Of a stretch of DNA of 64,000 nt, positions 43,113 to 51,811 are shown piece after piece (the stretch's first letter is position 1; each line of letters begins with the position of its first letter). The DNA comes from Actinomycetes bacterium (GTDB lineage: Bacteria; Actinomycetota; Actinomycetes; Propionibacteriales; Nocardioidaceae), in assembly GCA_023460975.1 (NCBI GenBank), contig JAEWOG010000068.1, positions 8,419 to 72,418 of the forward strand, given 5' to 3'. The notes beneath the pieces are model-generated. The model did no database searches, was not told the origin of the DNA, and saw only the letters and a program-made list of their open reading frames with translations. A program made the position numbers and the translations under genes.

Positions 43113-44203
43113 AGCACCGGCCCCGGCGCCGCCTGCACCCTCCGCGGCTCACGCTCGGGCAGCGGCTCCACCCGCGGCGCCCGCTCCGGTGCCCGTTCTG
43201 GTCCAGAGTGTGCGGGTCCGGAGCGTTCGGGGGTGTCGATGCGCAGCGAGGTCGGGTTGCCGTTGCCGAGCTGGATCGTATCGAGCTGGCCCAGAACCTC
43301 GGTCGCGGTGCGCCGGACCTTCTCGCCGGTGTCGCGGATGACCTGAACCGGGTCCTTGCCGTCCACGTTCGCCGCCCACCCCGCCACATAGGGGACCGTG
43401 TAGTCGCTGGTGTCCATGCCATGCGCGGCAGCGATCATCAACGCCACCGACTCGGCCTCGACCTCACCGGTCCCGCGATGCCGGCGGGCCTCCTGCTGGT
43501 TCGGCCCGTGCATCCGGACGTGACCCAGCTCGTGCGCGAGGGTCTTCACCTGCGCGGCCGGGTCCATGTCCGTGCGCACGAGCACTTGCCGGGTGTCGTA
43601 GTCGGTCATGCCGTTCGCGCCGCGGATCGCGTCGGCGTCTGGCATCCGCAGCACCTCATACCCCAGCGACTCGACCTGCGCGGCCAGCCCCTCCCACAGA
43701 CCGGCGGGTGCCTCGCCTTCCAGCAGCTTCGGGCTTGGCAGCTCCGGCAGTTCGGCACCGTGAGTCCGGGACACATCCCACACATGAGCGGGAACGACGC
43801 TGACGATCCGGCGCTGCACCACCTCGCCCGGGCGCGGTTTCTCGCCTTTGGTCAGGCGTCGCCACGAGGCGGGGTCCTTCGGCGTCGCTGTCGCGAACCT
43901 CACCCGGACCGGCGCGCGAATCTCATAGCCGCCGCCGGCCTCGGCCCAGCGGCCCATCTTCTTCCAGTCCTGGAACCCGGCCACCCACGTCGGCGTCGGG
44001 GCCGACACCCGGCCCTGCTCGTAGGCGTCCAGGTGCTGCGCCCAGATCAGCAGCGTGTTGTTGAACGACCTCGACCGGAACCGTGCGGCGAACTCCATCG
44101 CCCGACGCCAGTCCTCACCCGACACCAGTTCCTCGACCGAGCGCACGATGCGTTCTTCGAGCGCGTCGAGCTTCGCTTCCCGTGTCTCGTTCCTCATCGC
44201 CAT
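43109..44203 (-). CDS. ArdC-like / ImmA-type zinc metallopeptidase
   Basis: 364 residues. N-terminal ssDNA-binding ArdC-type domain (RSFNNTLLIWAQHLDAYEQG, VAGFQDWKKMGR) and a C-terminal metallopeptidase with TLAHELGHVRMH (HExxH) and a downstream glutamate in EVEAESVALMI. ArdC proteins protect entering DNA from restriction; others cleave repressors. The ATG at 44203 has GGGAGG 6 nt upstream. A proline/arginine-rich tail ends the protein. Confidence 0.85.
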   Translation of the reverse strand: MAMRNETREAKLDALEERIVRSVEELVSGEDWRRAMEFAARFRSRSFNNTLLIWAQHLDAYEQGRVSAPTPTWVAGFQDWKKMGRWAEAGGGYEIRAPVRVRFATATPKDPASWRRLTKGEKPRPGEVVQRRIVSVVPAHVWDVSRTHGAELPELPSPKLLEGEAPAGLWEGLAAQVESLGYEVLRMPDADAIRGANGMTDYDTRQVLVRTDMDPAAQVKTLAHELGHVRMHGPNQQEARRHRGTGEVEAESVALMIAAAHGMDTSDYTVPYVAGWAANVDGKDPVQVIRDTGEKVRRTATEVLGQLDTIQLGNGNPTSLRIDTPERSGPAHSGPERAPERAPRVEPLPEREPRRVQAAPGPVL

Positions 44204-44345
44204 CGCGGGACCTCCCTCCGCCAGGGCCGCCCCGGGAGGGAGCAGCCGTGCGACCACGAGGTACGCCGGGCGGATCAGGAAGACGAGACGGACGACGGAA
44301 ACGAGACTGGCGACCGTCAGGCTCCGCGACGAACCCGACTGGTCT

Positions 44346-45377
44346 CTACCGGACTACCGGAGCGAGGGTGTCCTCGGTTGTCGCACGAGCTGATCCTGCG
44401 GTTATCGTCGGGGCAGATGCGCGCTTCCGCCGGTTGAGTACGGAACCTTCTCCGTAGCTCAAAGCCCGATAACCGGCGGGAGTCAGCCCGACGCTACGGC
44501 GGAACTGGCGCGTAGCGAAATCTGAATCGCTCCAACCCACCTCGCGAGCAATCAGAGCGATCGGCGCATCGGATTCGCGCAGGAGCGCGGCCATCCGCTC
44601 GGTGCGAAGCATCGTGAGATAGGCGATAGGAGACTTCCCGAACGCCTCCACGAACAAGCGGCCGAGCTGCGACTTTGAGAGATGTACCTCGTCAGCGAGC
44701 TCAGTCGTAGACCATCGTCGCTGGGGTTCAGCACGCAGGAGATCAGCTGCCCTGCGAACTTCCGCTCGCAATGGTGCGAATCGGCGATGTCGTGGCGCGG
44801 ACGGCCACGTTGTAGTGCGCTGCGTCGGCGACACTCGCACCTGCGAAGTCTTGACGAAGGGCGCGATCACATCGACCAGGCTGAACCAAAGAGCCTGCAT
44901 CCGGTAGAAGTTCTTCGCGGGTCGTCCTTCGATGCTTAATGCCGCCAACTCATCGAGCCAGGGCATCAGCCCCTGGGTGCGATCCTCGCCGAGGCGGAGT
45001 ACCTGCGCAGGTTCGGTGTACATCGTTGCTGCGAAGTCCTGGGCGTCGAGACGGTGGCACAAGCTGCCGACGTGCTGCCAGAACACCTGGTCGATCACAT
45101 AGTCCGTGTCTGCGTAGATCGTCGTTACGGTGATGTGCCCCTCGGGCTCGCTGCCACATAGAGTGTTCGCGCCGAGCAAGATTACGTCGCCGGGCCCGAC
45201 GGGCTGTTCACCAAACTCACTGAAGAGGATTGCCGAGCCATCGCGAACGACGATCACCTTCACGCAGTCGTACGCGACCGGCAGGCGAGCACGGGAGATG
45301 GTTGCGGTACGAACTATGAGTGGTTCGTACCGCAACCCTCGCCTGCTTCGATCAAACGAGCTGTTCGAGGGCGCCAT
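44346..45377 (-). CDS. AraC-family regulator downstream of the DHA2 exporter
   Basis: 343 residues. N-terminal cupin-type sensor (AYDCVKVIVVRDGSAILFSE, VGPGDVILLGANTLCGSEPE) and C-terminal twin HTH (WSTTELADEVHLSKSQLGRLF; IALIAREVGWSDSDFATRQF). The last 40 residues are an unrelated basic extension. 39 nt downstream of the MFS stop, same strand, so probably co-transcribed. Codons for LRYEPLIVRTAT contain a 15-bp palindrome. It is a diverged paralogue of the AraC at 50829. Confidence 0.88.
   Translation of the reverse strand: MAPSNSSFDRSRRGLRYEPLIVRTATISRARLPVAYDCVKVIVVRDGSAILFSEFGEQPVGPGDVILLGANTLCGSEPEGHITVTTIYADTDYVIDQVFWQHVGSLCHRLDAQDFAATMYTEPAQVLRLGEDRTQGLMPWLDELAALSIEGRPAKNFYRMQALWFSLVDVIAPFVKTSQVRVSPTQRTTTWPSAPRHRRFAPLRAEVRRAADLLRAEPQRRWSTTELADEVHLSKSQLGRLFVEAFGKSPIAYLTMLRTERMAALLRESDAPIALIAREVGWSDSDFATRQFRRSVGLTPAGYRALSYGEGSVLNRRKRASAPTITAGSARATTEDTLAPVVR
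45300..45337. repeat. 15-bp perfect palindrome in the first AraC gene
   Basis: GGTTGCGGTACGAAC (45300-45314) is perfectly inverted at 45323-45337 with an 8-nt spacer. It lies in early AraC codons. The second AraC gene has a different 19-bp palindrome at exactly the same codons with the same 8-nt spacer. Confidence 0.85.
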
Positions 45378-45416
45378 AGAGCACCTCGTCCATCACATTT
45401 ACGTGCTCGCGGATGC

Positions 45417-46844
45417 CTACGAACTGCCCATCGAGTCAGTGTTCGTGACTTCGACGTTGGGGAGGGCAATTCGCGCGGCAATGCCGCCTGCAATACAGAG
45501 ACCAACAATTGCGAGTCCGCTGCTGAGTACGTAGGGCGATAGCCCGTGGGCGATCGACGTAAAACCCAAGCCGACGTAGACGGTGACCCCCGCGGACCCG
45601 CCGAGCTGGTCCGAGGCCCGCTGGACCCCGGACGCGACTCCCGCATCCTCTTCTGTGACCTCGGTCACCGCCGCATACTGCAGTCCAACGAGCCCGAATC
45701 CCATGCCTGCGGCGATAAACAGCATCGCGGGGGTCAGCAGCCATGCGGGGGCTTCCAACTGCGCAGCTACAGCGATCACGATCATGCCTACTCCTGCGGA
45801 ACTTAGCCCGACAACGATGCAAGAACGCGCTCCCCAGCGCCCCAAGAGGCGGGGCACGATGGTCACGGCGGCGATGAGTGCCACGGCAAGGGGCAGGAGT
45901 AGCAGACCGGCTTCCAGTGGGGAAAGACCGACTTCATCCTGTAGGTAGAACGTGAACAGCAGGAATGATGTCGAAAGCGCCGCGCTCAGTAGTGCAGTCG
46001 CAAGATTTGCTCGCACCCGTGTTCGGTTATGGAAGAAGGTCAGAGGAACCAGAGGATTCGCGGCTCGGCGTTCCACTGTGACGAACAGGCCTGCGGCGAC
46101 ACTCGCTCCTACCAGGGCGGCGATTGCTAGCCATGGCAGATTCCCGGTGTTCTCTCCGGCTTCGACCACCCCGAATGCGAACAGCAGGGGTGCGCTCGTC
46201 AGCAGGATCGATCCAAGGAAATCCAACGGGGCGCGCTCTTGTTTCTGGTCGCGTGGCAGGAGGACGACCGTGGCGAGCAGTACGAACAGAATGAATGGAA
46301 CCGCGATGAGGAAGATCCATCGCCACCCCAGGTGTTCGGTGATGATTCCCGAGAGCACGAATCCCAGTACGAGACCGCAGCTCGCCACTGCCGCCCAGAC
46401 GCTCAGCGCACGGCTGCGAGCCTTCCCTTCGGGGAACAAGAGCACGATCGTTGCCATCGCAGCAGGCAGGGCGAGTGCTTCACCTGCTCCCTGGAGCAAC
46501 CTGGCGATCACGAGTAGCGCGAAGGAATCTGCGAGCCCTGCCATCAGAGAGGCTGCTCCGAAGATCGCGGTACCGGTGAGAAGGAGGCGGCGGCGGCCAA
46601 AGACGTCCCCCAGGCGGCCACCGAGCATGAGCAAGCCACCGCCTGCGATGGTGTAGCCGACGACCACCCATGTCAGGCCGCGCGGGTCAACGCCCAGATC
46701 GTTGCCAATGGATGGCAGCGCTACGTTGACCACGGTGACATCTACGGCGATGAGGAATTGCAGGACAGACAGGCACACGAGGACTGCCCAGGAATGTGCG
46801 GCCGAAACTTGCGCTGGCCGCGACGATGAGGTGCTGAAAGACAT
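45417..46844 (-). CDS. MFS drug exporter, DHA2 (14-TM) family
   Basis: 475 residues with about 14 predicted helices. Motif A-like GGRLGDVFGRRRLLLTGT between helices 2 and 3 and motif C-like GAGEALALPAAMATIVLLFP define the EmrB/QacA family. Inner-membrane drug/proton antiporter; substrate unknown. ATG at 46844. The 5' leader (to 47018) has a 17-residue leader peptide ending in a hairpin, suggesting drug-responsive attenuation. An AraC gene follows. Confidence 0.88.
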   Translation of the reverse strand: MSFSTSSSRPAQVSAAHSWAVLVCLSVLQFLIAVDVTVVNVALPSIGNDLGVDPRGLTWVVVGYTIAGGGLLMLGGRLGDVFGRRRLLLTGTAIFGAASLMAGLADSFALLVIARLLQGAGEALALPAAMATIVLLFPEGKARSRALSVWAAVASCGLVLGFVLSGIITEHLGWRWIFLIAVPFILFVLLATVVLLPRDQKQERAPLDFLGSILLTSAPLLFAFGVVEAGENTGNLPWLAIAALVGASVAAGLFVTVERRAANPLVPLTFFHNRTRVRANLATALLSAALSTSFLLFTFYLQDEVGLSPLEAGLLLLPLAVALIAAVTIVPRLLGRWGARSCIVVGLSSAGVGMIVIAVAAQLEAPAWLLTPAMLFIAAGMGFGLVGLQYAAVTEVTEEDAGVASGVQRASDQLGGSAGVTVYVGLGFTSIAHGLSPYVLSSGLAIVGLCIAGGIAARIALPNVEVTNTDSMGSS

Positions 46845-46938
46845 TGAAACTCCGCTGCTCGAATGAAGAATCGGGCGACAACGTGTGTCGCTCCGAACCG
46901 ACGATCAAGCGACGGAACGTGGAAACTGAAAAGTGAGA

Positions 46939-46965
46939 AGACGTTCCGCCGCTAGCGGAGCGTCT
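46939..46965 (-). promoter_or_regulatory. Leader hairpin of the DHA2 exporter
   Basis: An 11-bp stem with one mismatch (46939-46949 with 46955-46965) has the leader peptide's stop codon in its loop, about 95 nt before the exporter ATG. Confidence 0.5.
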
Positions 46966-47005
46966 CCGTCACAGCGGCAGCGGCCGCAGCAGAAGCACCT
47001 GACAT
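46952..47005 (-). CDS. 17-residue leader peptide before the DHA2 exporter
   Basis: MSGASAAAAAAVTETLR, from an ATG at 47005 that lies exactly 7 nt after TAGGAT; stop at 46952-46954. Leaderless translation expected. The alanine run and overlap with the hairpin suggest an attenuator, by analogy with leader-controlled resistance genes. Confidence 0.5.
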   Translation of the reverse strand: MSGASAAAAAAVTETLR

Positions 47006-47012
47006 GCCTCCC

Positions 47013-47018
47013 ATCCTA
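47013..47018 (-). promoter_or_regulatory. -10 box of the DHA2 exporter operon
   Basis: TAGGAT on the minus strand, 7 nt before the leader ATG. No good -35. Confidence 0.45.
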
Positions 47019-47084
47019 ACCGACAGCAACTACGGATGCTTCGGCCCTGCTGTCCTACGTCCCGCGTTGAGACGCCCCGTCGAC

Positions 47085-47190
47085 GTGGCGCCGGGCTGCG
47101 CCAGCCCGCCGCCACCCTCTCGCAGGTCACCAGAGCCACCACACGTCTTTCAGACGAGGCGCGAGGGTCTCGAGTCGCATCTGATGCGAC
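47085..47190. other. Candidate oriT region upstream of the relaxase
   Basis: In the gene-free stretch 47006-47243 are a 13-bp inverted repeat with one mismatch (47085-47097 with 47103-47115, loop GCGCC) and a 17-bp near-perfect palindrome GTCGCATC-T-GATGCGAC (47174-47190). Inverted repeats just upstream of a MobF relaxase gene are where oriT normally lies. No nic site can be named. Confidence 0.4.
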
Positions 47191-47243
47191 CGGGCTTGCG
47201 GGATCACCTGCTCTCCGAGCGGTTAGCGGAAGGGGCAGCCGAG

Positions 47244-50200
47244 GTGACGGTTTCGATGCGTGTGATGAGCGCGGGCGATGGGTACAAGTACCTACTGAAG
47301 TCCATCGCCGCGGGCGATGGCGACCGCTCGCTGTCCACGCCGCTGACTCGGTATTACGCAGAGGCAGGAACGCCGCCCGGCTTCTGGATGGGCTCGGGAC
47401 TTGGCCGGCTCGGGCACGGCGAGCTGGTCGAGGGAGCCCAGGTCGCAGAAGCCCAGCTCGCGCTGTTGATCGGGATGGGCCATGACCCGATCACGGGCGA
47501 TCCGCTGGGCCGCGCCTACCAGCAGTTCGCGTCGGTCGCGGAGCGGATCACGCAGCGCGTCGACGCCCTCGACCCCGAACTGGGGCCGGCCGCTCGAGCT
47601 CAACAAGTAGCCGCGATCGAAGCGGAGGAGGCTGAGCGCGGAACCCGCCGCGCCGTGGCGGGCTATGACTTCACCTTCTCCGTGCCGAAATCCGTCTCCA
47701 CGATCTGGGCGGTTGCAGACGCGGGCACCCAAGCCTTGATCGCAGACGCCCACCATGCGGCGGTTGCAGAGCTGGTTGCGTTCCTCGAACGAGAGGTTGC
47801 GACAACCCGAGTCGGTGCACCCGGCCCGGACGGCGCGGTTGCGCACGTCGATGTCGCCGGCGTCGTGGCGGCGGCGTTCGATCACTACGACAGCCGCGCG
47901 GGCGACCCGCAGTTGCACACGCATGTCGTCATCAGCAACAAGGTTCTGACCGTGCAGGACGGGCGCTGGCGAACCCTCGCTGGCCGGCCGATGCACTCGG
48001 TCGTCGTAGCCGTCTCCGAGCTCTACAACGCCGCTCTGGCGGACCAGCTCACCCGCGTCCTCGGCGTGGAGTGGGAGGCGCGAGAGCGGGGCCGGGACCG
48101 GAACCCGGCATGGGAAATCGAGGGCGTGCCCGACGAGCTGGTGACTGAGTTCTCCACCCGGTCGCGACACATCGAGGCCGAGAAGGATCGCCTGATCGCT
48201 GAGTACGTCGCCAGGCACGGGCGCCAGCCTTCGGCGCGGACGGTGCTGAAACTCCGGGCACAGGCGACGCTCGCTACCCGGCCGGAGAAGCAGGTTCGGT
48301 CGCTGGCCGACCTCACCCGCGAGTGGCGGCAGCGCGCCAGCCGAGTGCTCGGGAAGGACGCGAACGGCTGGGCTCGCACCCTCACCGTGACGAACGCGCG
48401 GGCGCCGCGGGTGTTGCGTGCCGACGATATGCCGCTGGACGTGGTGCGTGAGGTCGGGCAGACCGTGATGGAGACGGTCGGTGAGAAGCGTTCGACCTGG
48501 ACCCGCTGGAACCTGCATGCCGAGGCATCCCGGCAGTTGATGGGGTGGCGGTTCGTCACCATGCAGGATCGGGAGGCGATCACTGGCCTGGTGGTCGACG
48601 CGGCCGAGCACGCTTCGCTGCGGTTGACGCCGCCGGAGCTGGCGTCGAGTCCGTTGCAGTTCCGCCGCGTGGACGGCACCTCCCGGTTCCGGCCGCACTC
48701 GTCGACGCTGTTCTCATCCGAAGTCCTGCTGGCCGCCGAAGACCGGCTCCTGGCCCGAGCGTCCACCACCACGGGGCCGGTCGTGGCGTTGGAGACGGTC
48801 GAGAGGATCGCCCGAAAGCCCGACGCACGCGGGCGGGTGCTTAGTGAGGATCAGGCCGCGGCCCTGGCAGCTATCGCAGTCTCCGGTCGGATCGTGGACG
48901 TGCTGGTCGGCCCGGCCGGTGCCGGGAAGACCACGGCCATGAACGGGCTCCGCAGGGCGTGGGAGAAGGAACACGGCAACGGGTCGGTGATCGGACTCGC
49001 GCCCTCTGCTGTGGCGGCGCAGGTCCTCGCCGATGACCTCGGCATCGCGACGGAGAACACCGCGAAGTGGTGGCAGAACCACCTCATGCACGGCACCACG
49101 TTCACGGCCGGGCAGCTCGTCATCATCGACGAGGCGAGCCTGGCCGGCACCATGTCGCTGGACCGGATCACCCACGAGGCCGAGCAGGCGGGCGCGAAGG
49201 TCCTCCTGGTCGGTGACTGGGGCCAGCTCCAATCACCGGGCGCCGGCGGCAGCTTCGCCATGCTGGTGCACGCCCGCGGCGATGCTCCTGAGCTGACCGA
49301 TCTGCACCGCTTCACCCACGAGTGGGAGAAGACCACCTCGCTCCAGCTCCGCCACGGCCGCACGGAGGCGATCGACACCCTGATTGGGCATGGCCGGATC
49401 ACCGGCGGCGACGAGGAGGCGATGATCGACGCCGCCTATCGCGCGTGGCGGGCCGACATTGCTGCTGGGCGTGCGTCGATCCTGGTGACCGAGACGCACT
49501 CGACCGTCACCGAGTTGAACGCGCGGGCGCGGGCAGATCGGATCATCGACGGCGCCGTGAACCTGACCCGCGAACTCGCGCTGCACGACGGCACCGCGGT
49601 CTCGGAGGGCGATCTGGTCATCACCCGCGAGAACGACCGGCGGCTCGGCAACGGCCGAACGTGGGTCCGCAACGGCGCCCGCTGGATCGTCACCGGCGTT
49701 CGTGAGGACGGGTCGGTCAGCGTCCGCCCTGCCGGGCGCAGGTTCGGCGGCGGGATCGTCCTGCCGGCCGACTATGTGGCCGAGTATCTGGACCTCGGTT
49801 ACGCGATCACCGCGCACCGTGCCCAAGGCGTGACCACCGACACCGCGCACGCGGTCGTCACCGCCACGACGACGCGGGAGAACTTCTACGTCTCCATGAC
49901 CCGCGGCGCCACCAGCAACCATGCCTACGTCGCCGTCGACCGTGAGGACGCCGAGCACGCAGTGCCGCATCCCGGCGACAACCCGAACGTCACGGCACGC
50001 TCGATCCTCTACGGCGTGTTGCAGCACATCGGAGCGGAGTTGTCGGCGCACGAGACGATCACTGCCGAGCAAGAACGCTGGGGCTCGATCGCCCAGCTCG
50101 CAGCCGAGTACGACACGATCGCGCAAGCCGCGCAGCACGACCGCTGGGCCACCCTCCTGCAAGCCTCCGGGCTCACGGTCGAGCAGGTCGAAGACGTGCT

Positions 50201-50807
50201 CGCCTCCGACGCCTACGGTGCGCTGTCGGCCGAGCTGCGCCACGCCGAGGCCAACCACCACGACCTCGACGTTCTGCTGCCCAAGCTGGTGGCCGCGCGG
50301 GGCCTGGGCGATGCCGACGACCTCGCCTCTGTCCTTCACGCCCGCGTCGCTCGTGCCACCGTCCGGCCTGTCGGATCGGGACGCACCCGCAAGCCCCCGC
50401 GGTTGATCGTCGGGCTCATCCCGCACGCCGGCGGGCAGATGGCCGAGGACATGCGCCAAGCCCTGGACGAGCGCCGCGAGCTGATCGAGGCCCGCGCCAA
50501 CGCCATACTCCGTACTGCGCTCACCGAGAAGGAACCGTGGACGGCCAGCCTCGGCCAGGCACCGAAGGACAAGAAGCAGCAGGCGGCATGGTGGCGCGCC
50601 GCCCGCACCATCGCCGCATACCGAGACCGTTACGGCATCACCGACGACCGCACCCCGTTCGGCCCCGACCCGGAGAGCACCAGCCAGAAGATCGACGCGA
50701 TCCGCTCCCGCGCCGCCCTGAACCGCGCCCGCGCCGCCACGATCGAGGGCACCACGACGGAGCAGATACGGCCTGTGGCTGTCGGGCGGCGGACGCCGAT
50801 TCTGTGA
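47244..50807 (+). CDS. MobF (TrwC/TraA-type) relaxase-helicase
   Basis: Nicks oriT and unwinds the transferred strand. 1187 residues. Catalytic tyrosines in GDGYKYLL (Y14, Y16); metal histidines in FDHYDSRAGDPQLHTHVVIS near residue 210-230. SF1 helicase follows: Walker A GPAGAGKTTAM near 556 and Walker B LVIIDEASLAG near 625; late motif YAITAHRAQGVT. The GTG at 47244 was chosen because it gives the canonical start MTVSMRVMSAGDGY and has GGAAGGGG upstream; the frame open from 47004 overlaps the divergent exporter leader. Confidence 0.93.
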   Translation: MTVSMRVMSAGDGYKYLLKSIAAGDGDRSLSTPLTRYYAEAGTPPGFWMGSGLGRLGHGELVEGAQVAEAQLALLIGMGHDPITGDPLGRAYQQFASVAERITQRVDALDPELGPAARAQQVAAIEAEEAERGTRRAVAGYDFTFSVPKSVSTIWAVADAGTQALIADAHHAAVAELVAFLEREVATTRVGAPGPDGAVAHVDVAGVVAAAFDHYDSRAGDPQLHTHVVISNKVLTVQDGRWRTLAGRPMHSVVVAVSELYNAALADQLTRVLGVEWEARERGRDRNPAWEIEGVPDELVTEFSTRSRHIEAEKDRLIAEYVARHGRQPSARTVLKLRAQATLATRPEKQVRSLADLTREWRQRASRVLGKDANGWARTLTVTNARAPRVLRADDMPLDVVREVGQTVMETVGEKRSTWTRWNLHAEASRQLMGWRFVTMQDREAITGLVVDAAEHASLRLTPPELASSPLQFRRVDGTSRFRPHSSTLFSSEVLLAAEDRLLARASTTTGPVVALETVERIARKPDARGRVLSEDQAAALAAIAVSGRIVDVLVGPAGAGKTTAMNGLRRAWEKEHGNGSVIGLAPSAVAAQVLADDLGIATENTAKWWQNHLMHGTTFTAGQLVIIDEASLAGTMSLDRITHEAEQAGAKVLLVGDWGQLQSPGAGGSFAMLVHARGDAPELTDLHRFTHEWEKTTSLQLRHGRTEAIDTLIGHGRITGGDEEAMIDAAYRAWRADIAAGRASILVTETHSTVTELNARARADRIIDGAVNLTRELALHDGTAVSEGDLVITRENDRRLGNGRTWVRNGARWIVTGVREDGSVSVRPAGRRFGGGIVLPADYVAEYLDLGYAITAHRAQGVTTDTAHAVVTATTTRENFYVSMTRGATSNHAYVAVDREDAEHAVPHPGDNPNVTARSILYGVLQHIGAELSAHETITAEQERWGSIAQLAAEYDTIAQAAQHDRWATLLQASGLTVEQVEDVLASDAYGALSAELRHAEANHHDLDVLLPKLVAARGLGDADDLASVLHARVARATVRPVGSGRTRKPPRLIVGLIPHAGGQMAEDMRQALDERRELIEARANAILRTALTEKEPWTASLGQAPKDKKQQAAWWRAARTIAAYRDRYGITDDRTPFGPDPESTSQKIDAIRSRAALNRARAATIEGTTTEQIRPVAVGRRTPIL

Positions 50808-50828
50808 ATGGGCACCTGTGGCCGCACG

Positions 50829-51764
50829 TCACCCGACTACCAATCGAGCAGACTTAGCATGTTCGATGCTCCGGTACTGATTGGGCGTGACGCCGATACC
50901 GCGGCGAAACTGTCGCGCAGCGAAGTCTGAATCACGCCAGCCGACTTCGCGAGCAATAGCGGAAAGTGGCCGGTCGGTAGTGCGGAGAAGATGAGCCATC
51001 CGTTCTGTGCGGAGCATTGTTAGGTAAGCGATGGGCGACTTGCCGTACGCTTCCACAAACACCCGCCCCATCTGCGACTTAGACAAATGGACTTCATCGG
51101 CAAGGTCCGAGACCGACCAACGGCGCTCAATGTCCGCGCGCAGCAGTTCCGCGGCTCTCCGCGCCTCCACGCGCAGCGGGGTGAACCGGCGGTGGCGAGG
51201 CAACGTGGGCCACGTTGTCGCTCGCTGCGTTGAGGATGTTCGGATCGGAGAGGTCTTGATGAAGGGGGCGATGACGTGCGTGATCGAGAACCAGAGCGCC
51301 TGCATTCGGTAGAAGTTCTCCACTGGCCGGCCTTCGATACTTAGCGTGACCAGTTCGTCCAGCCACGGCGCTAACGACTCCGCCCGATCCTCGCCGAGTC
51401 GAAGAATCTGGGCGGGCTCAACATAGGTGGCGGCGTAAAAAACCTGCGCATCGAGACGATCTTGCAGCATCCCGACGTACTGCCAGAACACTTGATCGAC
51501 CACATAGTCGGTGTCGGCATAGATTGTCGTCATCGTGATACGGCCTTCGGGTTCACCACCGCACAGCGTGTTCGGACCGAGCAGGATCACGTCACCGGCA
51601 TTGACCAGTTGCTTCCCGAACTCACCGACCAAGACCGCGCCGCCGTCACGGACGATCGTTACGGTCACACAGTCATAGGCCGACGGTACGACGGCAGCAC
51701 GGAGCACTCTGGTTCGAGCAATGACCGGCTCGAACCAGAGTGCTCCACTGTGACGGGGAGACAT
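50829..51764 (-). CDS. AraC-family regulator downstream of cmx
   Basis: 311 residues. Cupin-like sensor (AYDCVTVTIVRDGGAVLVGE, NAGDVILLGPNTLCGGEPE) and twin C-terminal HTHs (WSVSDLADEVHLSKSQMGRVF; LSAIAREVGWRDSDFAARQF). Closely similar to the AraC at 44346 along its whole length. It lies 47 nt downstream of the cmx stop and is convergent with the relaxase. The ATG at 51764 is the best alignment with its paralogue; longer starts would overlap cmx. Confidence 0.87.
   Translation of the reverse strand: MSPRHSGALWFEPVIARTRVLRAAVVPSAYDCVTVTIVRDGGAVLVGEFGKQLVNAGDVILLGPNTLCGGEPEGRITMTTIYADTDYVVDQVFWQYVGMLQDRLDAQVFYAATYVEPAQILRLGEDRAESLAPWLDELVTLSIEGRPVENFYRMQALWFSITHVIAPFIKTSPIRTSSTQRATTWPTLPRHRRFTPLRVEARRAAELLRADIERRWSVSDLADEVHLSKSQMGRVFVEAYGKSPIAYLTMLRTERMAHLLRTTDRPLSAIAREVGWRDSDFAARQFRRGIGVTPNQYRSIEHAKSARLVVG
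51701..51746. repeat. 19-bp perfect palindrome in the second AraC gene
   Basis: GGAGCACTCTGGTTCGAGC (51701-51719) is perfectly inverted at 51728-51746, spacer 8 nt, in the codons for ALWFEPVIARTRVL. Same position and spacer as the 45300 palindrome although the sequence is different. Confidence 0.88.
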
Positions 51765-51811
51765 CACGCTGTCGAATCCCAGTGATGCGTGTCGTCCGAC
51801 GACCCACCGTC

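Noticed and set aside
47004..47243. Extended N-terminus of the relaxase from 47004
   Set aside because: Would overlap the divergent leader/promoter and add residues before the canonical MTVSMRVMSAGDGY start.
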